31,628 nucleotides of DNA from NCBI GenBank assembly GCA_964580675.1, contig CAZOLI010000030.1:1-31628 (forward strand). The letters run 5' to 3'. The notes beneath the pieces were generated by a model. It was not told where the DNA came from. It was given only the letters and a program-made list of their open reading frames with translations, and ran no database searches. Below, one piece after another: positions 8,543 through 15,834 of the stretch (position 1 is the first letter of the stretch; the number at the start of each line of letters is the position of its first letter). This stretch comes from CAZOLI01 sp964580675 (GTDB lineage: Bacteria; Planctomycetota; MHYJ01; CAYXQY01). Made by a program: the position numbers and the translations under genes.

Positions 8543-9973
8543 ATGAAACTGTACAACTCCCTCTCTAATAGTACGGAGGATTTTCAACCCCTTGAGGAGG
8601 GGAAAGTACGGATGTACAACTGTGGCCCCACCGTTTACAGCGAACCACACATTGGCAATTTCCGCGCCTTCCTGGTGGCCGACCTCCTCCGCCGGGTAAT
8701 GGAATACAACGGATACGAAGTCAAACAGGTCATGAACATCACGGACGTGGGCCACCTGCAGGAAAACGGGGAGGAGGAAGAGGACAAAATCGAAGTTGCC
8801 GCCAGACGGGAACAGAAGGACGTCTGGGAAATTGCCGACCACTACACGGAGGTGTTTCTTGACCTGATCGACGTCCTCCGGATCAAACGAGCTCATCATT
8901 ATCCCCGCGCCACGGAACACGTCGACGAAATGATTGACGTGGTTGAAACCCTTCTCGAAAACGGGTTCGCCTACGAGGTCGATGGGGAGGTCTATTACGA
9001 TGTCCGGGAGTTTGAGGATTACGGAAAACTCTCCCACAACACGCTGGAAGACCTGGACGTGGGACATCGTATTGACGTGGATCCGAAGAAGAAAGACCCC
9101 CGAGATTTTGCCCTTTGGAAACAGGATCCGAACCACCAGATGCAGTGGGATTCCCCATGGGGAAAAGGGTTTCCGGGCTGGCACATCGAATGCTCCACGA
9201 TGGCAAACGAATACCTCGGGAACACCGTCGACGTCCACACGGGCGGCGAGGACAATATTTTTCCTCATCACGAAAGCGAAATTGCCCAGTCCGAGGCCGC
9301 CACGGGTGAACCCTTCGTCCGATACTGGCTTCACGTCCGGCACTTCCTGGTGGACGGCGAGAAAATGTCCAAATCCCTGGGCAACTTCTACACGGTCCGC
9401 CAGGTTCTTGACATGGGATACTCTCCGGAAGTACTCCGGCTTTCGCTCATAAACGCTCACTACCGGCAGAACATGAACTTCAGCAAGGATCGGCTGGAGG
9501 AATGCCAGAAACAGATCCGGAAATTAACGAATTTCAGGCGCCGGATGAAAGAGGCCAGAAAAGAAGAAACAGACGCGGACCCCGGATCGAAAACGGAGAA
9601 ACTGTGCTATCAATTTCAGGAAACCTTTCGGGACAACCTGAACGATGATTTAAACATTTCCGGGGCTCTCGGAGAACTGTTTGAATTTGTCACCGCCGTG
9701 AACCGGGACGTGCAAACCCCCACAGCCGGGGACGCCAAACTGGTGCTTTCCGTTCTTGAGGACGTGAACTCGGTCCTGGCGATTATCCCGCAGGAACAGG
9801 AGGAGAAACAGGAACTTTCCCCCGAACAGAAAGAACTGATTCAGGAACGAGAACAGGCCCGGGAGGAAGGCGATTACGAACGAGCGGACGAAATTCGGGA
9901 AACCCTGCGCGAGCAAAACGTTGTTCTTGAGGATACCTCCGAAGGCACCCGCTGGAAAATCCTCGAAGAGTAA
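8543..9973 (+). CDS. cysS: Cysteinyl-tRNA synthetase
   Basis: 476 aa, close to the usual class I monomeric CysRS. It charges tRNA-Cys with cysteine using ATP. The HIGH motif is HIGN at residues 36-39 and the KMSKS loop is at 274-278. The zinc site that selects cysteine is intact: Cys27 (YNCGPTVY), Cys217 (WHIECSTM), His242 and Glu246 (PHHESE). The C-terminal helical anticodon-binding region ends with the common segment EGDYERADEIRETL. The protein is markedly acidic. A 3-base gap to the DUF4416 gene suggests co-transcription. No strong ribosome binding site precedes the ATG. Confidence 0.97.
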   Translation: MKLYNSLSNSTEDFQPLEEGKVRMYNCGPTVYSEPHIGNFRAFLVADLLRRVMEYNGYEVKQVMNITDVGHLQENGEEEEDKIEVAARREQKDVWEIADHYTEVFLDLIDVLRIKRAHHYPRATEHVDEMIDVVETLLENGFAYEVDGEVYYDVREFEDYGKLSHNTLEDLDVGHRIDVDPKKKDPRDFALWKQDPNHQMQWDSPWGKGFPGWHIECSTMANEYLGNTVDVHTGGEDNIFPHHESEIAQSEAATGEPFVRYWLHVRHFLVDGEKMSKSLGNFYTVRQVLDMGYSPEVLRLSLINAHYRQNMNFSKDRLEECQKQIRKLTNFRRRMKEARKEETDADPGSKTEKLCYQFQETFRDNLNDDLNISGALGELFEFVTAVNRDVQTPTAGDAKLVLSVLEDVNSVLAIIPQEQEEKQELSPEQKELIQEREQAREEGDYERADEIRETLREQNVVLEDTSEGTRWKILEE

Positions 9974-9976
9974 TAC

Positions 9977-10522
9977 ATGCACTCAAAAGAACATCGGGAA
10001 CCATCCCCGGGGCAGAACGTGATTCCCTTCGTTGGCGTGCTTCTGAACCCGTCGATTTCCCATTCCGAATTCCACGCCTGGTTCCAGTCGGCATGGGCGG
10101 AGGTGGAACACCAATCGGACGTGGTCCCCTTTGACAGCACGGATTATTACCGGGATGAAATGGGGAAGGACCTCCGGCGATTCTGGTTGCAACCGGACGA
10201 GTCCTGGACGGAGGATGTCCTGTCGGGACGCAAACATTTCGGGAACAAACTGGAGGCGGAGGCTGCGGAACAATTCCCGGTGGCCTCCCGGCCGGTCAAC
10301 CTTGATCCCGGTTACGTCCGGGACAACCAGGTCGTCCTGGCAAGCACGAAAGACGCCGGACACCGCCTCTTCATCGGACAAAACATATACGCGGAGCTGA
10401 CGCTGATCTACGAGGACGGCGGATTTCAACCCTTTACGTGGACGTATCCGGATTATCAATCCGATGCGGCCTCTTCGTTCTTCCGCAAATGCCGGAACCA
10501 GTACTTCTCACGGTTCGTTTAA
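9977..10522 (+). CDS. DUF4416 family protein
   Basis: 181 aa. It matches what I know of DUF4416: an N-terminal VGVLLNPS strand, then FDSTDYYRDEMGKDLRRFW, a GRKHFGNKLE segment, RPVNLDPGYVRDNQVVLASTKD, HRLFIGQNIYAELTL and the terminal WTYPDYQSDAASSFF. The family is soluble, about 180 aa and has no assigned function. No signal peptide or membrane segment is present. GAAGAG lies upstream of the ATG, at the end of cysS, so translation may be coupled to cysS. A link to tRNA or translation is only suggested by this neighbour. Confidence 0.85.
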   Translation: MHSKEHREPSPGQNVIPFVGVLLNPSISHSEFHAWFQSAWAEVEHQSDVVPFDSTDYYRDEMGKDLRRFWLQPDESWTEDVLSGRKHFGNKLEAEAAEQFPVASRPVNLDPGYVRDNQVVLASTKDAGHRLFIGQNIYAELTLIYEDGGFQPFTWTYPDYQSDAASSFFRKCRNQYFSRFV

Positions 10523-10545
10523 CCGGTTAAGAAGAACTCTGACCG

Positions 10546-11502
10546 TTAGTTCGAACCGGGCGCTTTGAGTTCGACCCGTCCGCCCTCCTCCACAAGATCA
10601 ACGGCTGAAACCGTCACGTCCTCAACGTGGGATTTGAACTTCTCGGCCATTTCCTCCGGCACGTCTCGTCCCCCCTCCCGAACAAAACAGCCAAGCGTGG
10701 GTCCCGCACCCGATATCCAGACGCCGTAAGATCGATTGCAGATGCCGGTTTCCATCGCTTCCTCTCCCCCGGGAATCAACTCCAGACGGTATTCCTCGTG
10801 AAGCCGATCCTTCATGGCCGGTCGCAGCAGATCCCACCGCTTTTCCATGAGCGAATACACCAGCAAACCGGTGGCCGACAGATTTCGTACAGCGTCCTGT
10901 AGAGGCACATTTCGCGGCAGAATTTTTCTTGCCCGATCCGTTTCCAGACGCAGGTGTGGCCGGATCAGGTAGGTTTCCGGAAGGTCCTCGGCAATTCGCT
11001 GCACACCGGGCGTTCCGTCCTGCTGGTAGGCCAGCGTGATCCCCCCGAAAACGGACGGGGCCGCATTGTCCGGATGTCCCTCGATGTGGTATGCCTCCCG
11101 GAACAGTTCCGTCGAATCCGGTTCGAGGATTCCCTTCATGGCGTAACCAAGCAGCAAACCGGCAACCGTTGCCGAACCACTGGCTCCCAGTCCTCCCCCC
11201 GGAGGAATGTCACTGTTCACCGTGACATCAAGCGAAGGTGATGCCCCATCCTCTCCTTCTCGAACCTGCTGATACGCCCGACGAATAAGGTCCTCACCTT
11301 CGGACACATCCGGAACAAATTCACTTTGCCCATATTCCAGATTCATCCCCTCGCCTTCCTCCCTGATTTGAACCCGAAGTGAAAGGAACTTTGAAAGGGC
11401 CGCGCCAAGGCAGTCAAATCCGGGACCAAGATTGGACGTGCTGCAGGGTACTCGGATGCGGAGTTCCCCGCCTTTTTTCAGGGAGCGAAGAACGCTGTTC
11501 AT
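10546..11502 (-). CDS. thrB: Homoserine kinase (GHMP kinase family)
   Basis: 318 aa, the usual ThrB length. It phosphorylates L-homoserine with ATP, the step before threonine synthase. The N-terminal segment VPCSTSNLGPGFDCLGAAL is characteristic of ThrB, and the ATP-binding GHMP loop is IPPGGGLGASGSAT near residue 95. A second conserved stretch, HPDNAAPSVFGG, follows near 137, and the C-terminal GHMP segment is WISGAGPTLGCFV. It is convergent with the DUF4416 gene and divergent from the secreted TPR gene. No thrA or thrC lies in the window. The ATG at 11502 has no clear ribosome binding site. Confidence 0.9.
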   Translation of the reverse strand: MNSVLRSLKKGGELRIRVPCSTSNLGPGFDCLGAALSKFLSLRVQIREEGEGMNLEYGQSEFVPDVSEGEDLIRRAYQQVREGEDGASPSLDVTVNSDIPPGGGLGASGSATVAGLLLGYAMKGILEPDSTELFREAYHIEGHPDNAAPSVFGGITLAYQQDGTPGVQRIAEDLPETYLIRPHLRLETDRARKILPRNVPLQDAVRNLSATGLLVYSLMEKRWDLLRPAMKDRLHEEYRLELIPGGEEAMETGICNRSYGVWISGAGPTLGCFVREGGRDVPEEMAEKFKSHVEDVTVSAVDLVEEGGRVELKAPGSN

Positions 11503-11516
11503 TGGTTCAGAACCCG

Positions 11517-11533
11517 ATTCAGTTGAACTGAAT
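11517..11533. promoter_or_regulatory. Perfect 17-bp palindrome overlapping a -35 element, possible operator
   Basis: ATTCAGTT-G-AACTGAAT has two exact 8-base half-sites around a central G. It lies in the divergent thrB/TPR intergenic region and covers the TTGAAC -35 hexamer of the TPR promoter. A repressor bound here would block that promoter and could also affect thrB. The operator role is inferred from symmetry and position. Confidence 0.4.
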
Positions 11534-11551
11534 TACTGGATGCAATATCAT
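11523..11551 (+). promoter_or_regulatory. Sigma70-like promoter for the TPR gene
   Basis: TTGAAC (11523-11528) and TATCAT (11546-11551) have an exact 17-base spacer. The -10 matches the consensus at five of six positions. Transcription would start near 11558, about 65 bases before the ATG at 11623. Confidence 0.55.
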
Positions 11552-11622
11552 AAAATATTACCTCATGACGACGAAAATATGCCAATCTGTTTCCCTTTTC
11601 AATAATCGGCAAGCGACACATC

Positions 11623-12816
11623 ATGAAACGAATGACGCTTTTCCTGCTGACCTTAACCATTGCGGCCATTTTCGCCCCCTCCGCAATTGCCCAGAATCAC
11701 GACAAAATTCACGTGTACAAAAACCCGGATAATCCCCGGGAAGGGACAAAGGTAAAAGAAGGCGACATCAGCCGGGAAACGATGACCCACGTCCACTTCG
11801 CCGTCTTCGTGGACGGACGGAAAACGGGGACATCCAAAGTTGCCTGGAACAAGGTGAGAAAAATAGATTACGCAAATGAACCATATGAATTCTCCACGGC
11901 AAAACGAGAATGGGAAAACTACAACGCCCAAAAAGCCATTGATTTACTGAATCAACTCATCAACAAAGACGACCTGGATCGGGATCTGTTCCGGCAGAAA
12001 GCAACGTATTTGCGGGCCAAAATTAAGTACGAAACCGCAAGCTCGGAGGCGGAATACGCCGATGCCATCAGCGCGTACGAGGAGTTCATGAACAAGTACC
12101 CACGGCGGCGTGGTTACAGGACGGCCGCCCAGAACCGTATACAGGCCCTTACGACCATCGGACGCTCCCAGCAGGCCCTTGATCTCATCAAGAAACTCAA
12201 CGAACAGCGCGGGCTGGGTTCAAAATTCAACGAATGGCTTAAATTTCAGAAGGCGCGAATCTTTGAGAAGAAGGGGGAGATTAAAAAGGCCCGGAAGCAT
12301 TACGGCAGATCAACCGGTTCGGGGGACCGGGTCATCGCCATCCGATCCCGGCTCGGGGTTGGAAACTGCCAGATCAAATTGGGCAACTTCAAACAGGCGG
12401 AGAACGTTTTTGACAAAGTGATCCAGACCGCAGACTCCAGCCTGGACAACATTGTTCTCGCCGGAGCTCACAATGGGAAAGGACGGGTTATTTTTGAGAC
12501 CAAATACCAGGAGAACCCGGACGACGAAGAACAGAAAAAGGAAAACATCAGGATCCTGAAAAACGCGCTCCTGCACTTCTATCGTGGCGTTATTCTCTAC
12601 AAACCGGAACCGGGGTCAAACTCCATTGAAACGGAACGGGCCATGTTCTGGACCGCACGGACCTACGAGGAACTGGCCAAAAACGTCATGGAAGAAAAAA
12701 AGGCCACCGAGTACCGGCGGGAAGCCCTCCGAATCGCCAACACCCTGATCAACTCCTACCCCAAGTCGGAATTCAGGAAAAAAGCGGAAAATTTAAAGGC
12801 TCGAATTCGCCAGTAA
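11623..12816 (+). CDS. Secreted tetratricopeptide-repeat protein
   Basis: 397 aa. MKRMTLFLLTLTIAAIFAPSAIAQ is... see residues 1-24: a clear signal peptide with AIA-Q cleavage, so the protein is periplasmic. Residues about 28-90 form a small beta-rich region that ends in a VRKIDYANEP segment. From about residue 90 to the end there are TPR-like helical hairpins (WENYNAQKAIDLLNQLI, AISAYEEFMNKYP, ARIFEKKGEIKKARKHYG, CQIKLGNFKQAENVFDKVI, ALRIANTLINSYPKSEF). TPR solenoids usually bind other proteins. The layout, with an N-terminal beta segment then periplasmic TPRs, is of a type I associate with Planctomycetota, but I cannot assign a function. selD begins 82 bases downstream and may be on the same transcript. 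Confidence 0.85.
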   Translation: MKRMTLFLLTLTIAAIFAPSAIAQNHDKIHVYKNPDNPREGTKVKEGDISRETMTHVHFAVFVDGRKTGTSKVAWNKVRKIDYANEPYEFSTAKREWENYNAQKAIDLLNQLINKDDLDRDLFRQKATYLRAKIKYETASSEAEYADAISAYEEFMNKYPRRRGYRTAAQNRIQALTTIGRSQQALDLIKKLNEQRGLGSKFNEWLKFQKARIFEKKGEIKKARKHYGRSTGSGDRVIAIRSRLGVGNCQIKLGNFKQAENVFDKVIQTADSSLDNIVLAGAHNGKGRVIFETKYQENPDDEEQKKENIRILKNALLHFYRGVILYKPEPGSNSIETERAMFWTARTYEELAKNVMEEKKATEYRREALRIANTLINSYPKSEFRKKAENLKARIRQ

Positions 12817-12898
12817 CCCTCGAATTATCCATTCTGGTTGAACGGGCCTTCCAAATTGCATCTGTCGTTGCCACCAGTGACTCTTTCCAGACGATACC

Positions 12899-13948
12899 AT
12901 GGGTGTTAAATTAACGTCGTACAGCAACTGCGCCGGTTGAGCAAGCAAATTAAGCCAGGAGGACCTCGGTGAGGTCCTGAACAAACTGAACGTGCCCGAG
13001 GATCCAAACGTCCATATTGGATTTGACCTCGGTGATGACGCCGGTGTATACCAGCTGGATGAGAACACGGCGTTGATACAAACCGTCGACTTCTTCACGC
13101 CGATCGTGGATGATCCCGGTGATTACGGAGCCATCGCCTGTGCGAATTCCGTAAGCGATGTCTACGCCATGGGAGGCACACCGATTACGGGACTGAATCT
13201 GGTTTGTTTCCCAACGGATGAACTTCATAACGATATTCTTGGCGAAATATTAAACGGCGCCCTTGCCAAAGCGGCGGAAGGGAATTTTGCGATTGTCGGG
13301 GGACATTGCGTGCGAGACGACGAACCCAAGTACGGCCTGGCCGTCACCGGAACGGTCCACCCCGATGACCTGATTCGAAAAGACGCGGCCCAACCCGGAG
13401 ATCATCTCCTTCTTACAAAGCCCATTGGTACCGGTATCATTACAACCGCCATCAAAAAGGAAGAAGCCCAGAACAAAAGCATTTCCGCTGCTACGGAGGC
13501 CATGAAAGACCTGAACGACGGTGCGGCGGAGGCGGCGGTAAACGCCGGCGTAAAATGTGGAACGGACGTGACCGGTTTCGGTCTTCTCGGTCACCTCCAG
13601 CAAATTCTTGAAGCAAGTGACGTCTCCGCGGAAATTGAGGTCTCCGCAACACCTTACCTCCCCGGTGTTAACGAACTCGGGGAACAGGGCTGTTTCCCGG
13701 GAGGTACCCGAAACAACCTGGAGGAAGTGCAGCCTCACCTTCAGGTGGACGAGAATGTTCGGGAGCAGGATCTGCTGACGCTGGCGGACGCGCAAACCTC
13801 GGGCGGCCTCCTCCTCTGCGTGGACGGGGAGGAAGTCGAAGGCATTAAGGACGCCCTTCAACCGGGCCCCTCATATTTCCCCGACGGCGTGCAGACAATA
13901 GGCCGTATCACCGATGGAGAGGGTGGAACCATTCACATCAGGGATTAA
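12899..13948 (+). CDS. selD: Selenide, water dikinase, selenocysteine-containing (TGA at 12938-12940 read as Sec)
   Basis: SelD makes selenophosphate from selenide and ATP, the selenium donor for selenocysteine. Translation from the ATG at 12899 with the TGA at 12938-12940 read as Sec gives 349 aa, the usual SelD length. The N-terminus LTSYSNCAGUASKL aligns with the catalytic segment of E. coli SelD (LTQYSHGAGCGCKI): Sec14 takes the place of catalytic Cys17 and Lys17 that of Lys20. The rest is typical: GFDLGDDAGVY near residue 41, TVDFFTPIVDDP, YGAIACANSVSDVYAMGG and GTDVTGFGLLGHL. A naive call would start at the GTG at 12992 and lose the active site. A SECIS-like hairpin follows the TGA. Sec-containing SelD is a known variant in several bacteria. 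SelA, SelB and tRNA-Sec must be elsewhere. Confidence 0.93.
12941..12978 (+). promoter_or_regulatory. Bacterial SECIS element in selD
   Basis: AGGACCTC (12960-12967) and GAGGTCCT (12971-12978) form a perfect 8-bp stem with the loop GGT (12968-12970). The loop begins 27 bases after the TGA and contains G at its first two positions. Known bacterial SECIS elements recruit SelB through a hairpin whose G-containing apical loop sits roughly 16-37 bases after the UGA, so both spacing and loop agree. Confidence 0.8.
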
Positions 13949-13966
13949 CACCTATCACACGAACTG

Positions 13967-13980
13967 AACCGGCGCCGGTT
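13967..13980. repeat. 14-bp perfect palindrome between selD and the aldo/keto reductase
   Basis: AACCGGCGCCGGTT is self-complementary and is followed by TCATTTTCCC. It could be a weak terminator for selD or an operator, as it lies only 19 bases before the next ATG. The role is not decidable from sequence. Confidence 0.3.
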
Positions 13981-13999
13981 TCATTTTCCCAAACCCGAT

Positions 14000-14986
14000 A
14001 TGATTGAACTCAGCCAGTGTAGTTCGGTAGGCCTGGGCACCTGGGTGTTCGGCGAACGGGATTGGCAGGGAGAGACCGAGCCACGTCCCGTCATCAAACG
14101 AGCGGTGGATGCCGGATTAAACGTCATTGACACGGCTCCGTCTTACGGTCTCGGTCGAGCGGAAGAACGGACGGGAGAAATTCTTGAGGAGCTCGATTGC
14201 CGGAACGAGGTTTTTCTGACGACGAAGTGTGGGCTGGAATGGGATAAAGACGGCAACATCTGGCGAAACAGTTCGGCCGATTCTATAAGAAACAGCGTCA
14301 GCAAAAGTCTGGAACGGTTACGGGTCAACCGGATCGACGCCTGTTTCATTCACTGGCCGGACGAGCAGACCCCGCTTCCGGAAAGTGTGGAAACCCTGGA
14401 AAAATTACGCGACGAGGGCAAAATTCGGCACATAGGACTCGCCAACGTCACCCTGGAACAGCTTCAGACGGCCCGGAAAGGCGGATCCATTGACGTTCTG
14501 CAGCCCCCATACAACCTCTTTGAGCGAACGCTTGAAGGGGAGGTGCGGGAGTTCTGTGAAAAGAACGACATCTCGTTGATGACCTGCAGTGCTCTGTGCC
14601 GTGGTTTGCTCACAGGAAAATTCGACGAAGAACCGGGAGACGAAACGCAGGATATTCGGGGGGACGACCCCAAATTTACCGATCGCCGGGGAGGTTACAT
14701 CCGGGCCGTTCGAAAAATAGAGAAATACCTGCGGGAACAGGATTACGAACACCCGATGGCCCCGTTAATGATCAGGTGGCTGATCCAGCAGGAACAGGCG
14801 GACACGGTTCTCGTTGGGGCACGAAATCAGAAACAGCTTGATGAAAACCTTGCCTGCAGAGACGTCTCCTTATCCGAAGAAGAGGCAAATCGAATTCGTG
14901 ACATCGCGGACGGATCCATACTCGCCCCGGTCGGCACGGACTTCATGGCCCCACCGAGCCGGGAAGAGGTGGCCAAGCTCCTCTAA
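14000..14986 (+). CDS. Aldo/keto reductase
   Basis: 328 aa, (beta/alpha)8 NADPH-dependent oxidoreductase family. The catalytic tetrad is complete: Asp44 (VIDTAPSYG), Tyr49, Lys76 (FLTTKCG) and His118 (CFIHWP). The C-terminal cofactor-binding region has the usual IRWLIQQEQADTVLVGARNQ layout near residue 255, and the segment before it resembles Tas/YajO-type or oxidoreductases of the general AKR family. The substrate cannot be predicted. It is a single gene after selD with a palindrome in between; no ribosome binding site is obvious before the ATG at 14000. Confidence 0.92.
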   Translation: MIELSQCSSVGLGTWVFGERDWQGETEPRPVIKRAVDAGLNVIDTAPSYGLGRAEERTGEILEELDCRNEVFLTTKCGLEWDKDGNIWRNSSADSIRNSVSKSLERLRVNRIDACFIHWPDEQTPLPESVETLEKLRDEGKIRHIGLANVTLEQLQTARKGGSIDVLQPPYNLFERTLEGEVREFCEKNDISLMTCSALCRGLLTGKFDEEPGDETQDIRGDDPKFTDRRGGYIRAVRKIEKYLREQDYEHPMAPLMIRWLIQQEQADTVLVGARNQKQLDENLACRDVSLSEEEANRIRDIADGSILAPVGTDFMAPPSREEVAKLL

Positions 14987-15300
14987 TTTCTCCGGTTGCT
15001 CTTTTCATAAACTGGAAAGTCGGGCCAACTTCACCTACACTTAAATATTCGATTTTTCCCGTATATTGATTGCAGGTTCAGCTGTTTCGGACGGGAGGTT
15101 TGTCGGACGGATGAAAAAGTGCGCCCCTCCTGAAATTGACCTGTCTGACCTCTCCTGAATCGGTTTTCGGCGGGGCTGTTCGACGATTTCCTGATGATTG
15201 ATTGCTCGAACGATAAAGGAACAGATCCCGGGACCGCTTTCTTTCCCGGCATTGGAACCGGTCAGCACCGGCCTTCTTGTAACCGCACAAACGAAAACAG
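14987..15300. other. Leader/promoter region of the ccm operon
   Basis: No gene is supported in these 314 bases. A TATATT -10-like hexamer lies at 15062-15067 with only a poor -35 (TTAAAT at 15041-15046, 15-base spacing), so a promoter here is tentative. If it is used, the ccmE leader would be about 225 bases long. GTTCGA near 15178 and TCGAAC near 15207 form a 6-base inverted repeat. I see no tRNA and no riboswitch that I recognise. Confidence 0.3.
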
Positions 15301-15834
15301 ATGAACAGAATATATTCTTCTCGAAACACGGTGAATGCCTCTTTCGGCTGGCTCCGGGTCTGGATTGCCGTTGTTGTAGCGGGAGCGGGAATTTCCCTCC
15401 TGACGTACGCCAGCATCAGGGCTTCCGCCCGGCAGTACGTCCGCGTCGATAAACTCGTAAACAATCCCGATCAATTCGACGGTCGGCGCATCAAACTGAC
15501 CGGAACCGTTGTAAAGGACACGTCTTCGTACAAGAAGAAGGACCTCGAACTCACCTTCAGGGTACGGAACAACGACGGGGAAGGATCCACCCGGGAACAG
15601 GCAAATGTCATTTTTAACGGCACAAAACCGGATGCCTTTAAAGAAGGAGGGGTCGTGATCATCAAAGGGCACTACGAAAAGGAACACAACCGGATCATTG
15701 CCGAAGGCCTTCAGGCCAAGTGTCCGTCACGGTACAAGAAGAAATCCGGTGAAGAATCGGAACAGTACGGTGACCAGAAACAAACGGATCAGGACTCGAA
15801 TTCATCCCCCTCGACCGAACCCCGGGAGCCATGA
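15301..15834 (+). CDS. ccmE: Cytochrome c maturation haem chaperone CcmE, CxxxY type
   Basis: 177 aa. CcmE binds haem covalently in the periplasm and passes it to the CcmF/H lyase. Residues about 17-37 form the single membrane anchor. The OB-fold follows (QYVRVDKLVNNPDQFDGRRI, LTGTVVKD, ANVIFNG, GGVVIIKGHY, RIIAEGLQAKCPSRY). The usual haem-binding motif is HxxxY; here it is Cys141-Pro-Ser-Arg-Tyr145, the CxxxY type known from sulfate reducers such as Desulfovibrio and from archaea, where Cys binds the haem. A hydrophilic tail rich in Lys, Glu, Gln and Ser follows. The stop overlaps the ccmF start by 4 bases (ATGA), so translation is coupled. It heads the operon. Confidence 0.93.
   Translation: MNRIYSSRNTVNASFGWLRVWIAVVVAGAGISLLTYASIRASARQYVRVDKLVNNPDQFDGRRIKLTGTVVKDTSSYKKKDLELTFRVRNNDGEGSTREQANVIFNGTKPDAFKEGGVVIIKGHYEKEHNRIIAEGLQAKCPSRYKKKSGEESEQYGDQKQTDQDSNSSPSTEPREP

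Noticed and set aside
8090..9460. 456-codon open frame on minus, antisense to cysS and the aminotransferase
   Set aside because: It lies opposite two clear genes with intact catalytic motifs, and its translation is Val/Phe-rich without any family likeness, as expected from the codon bias of the other strand.
12992..13948. SelD starting at the GTG at 12992
   Set aside because: This start removes the catalytic segment and the Lys; the frame continues upstream through the Sec TGA to an ATG at 12899 with a perfect match to SelD.
15111..15158. 15-codon frame (MKKCAPPEIDLSDLS) in the ccm leader, considered as a leader peptide
   Set aside because: No convincing ribosome binding site and no continuation with meaning beyond its TGA.
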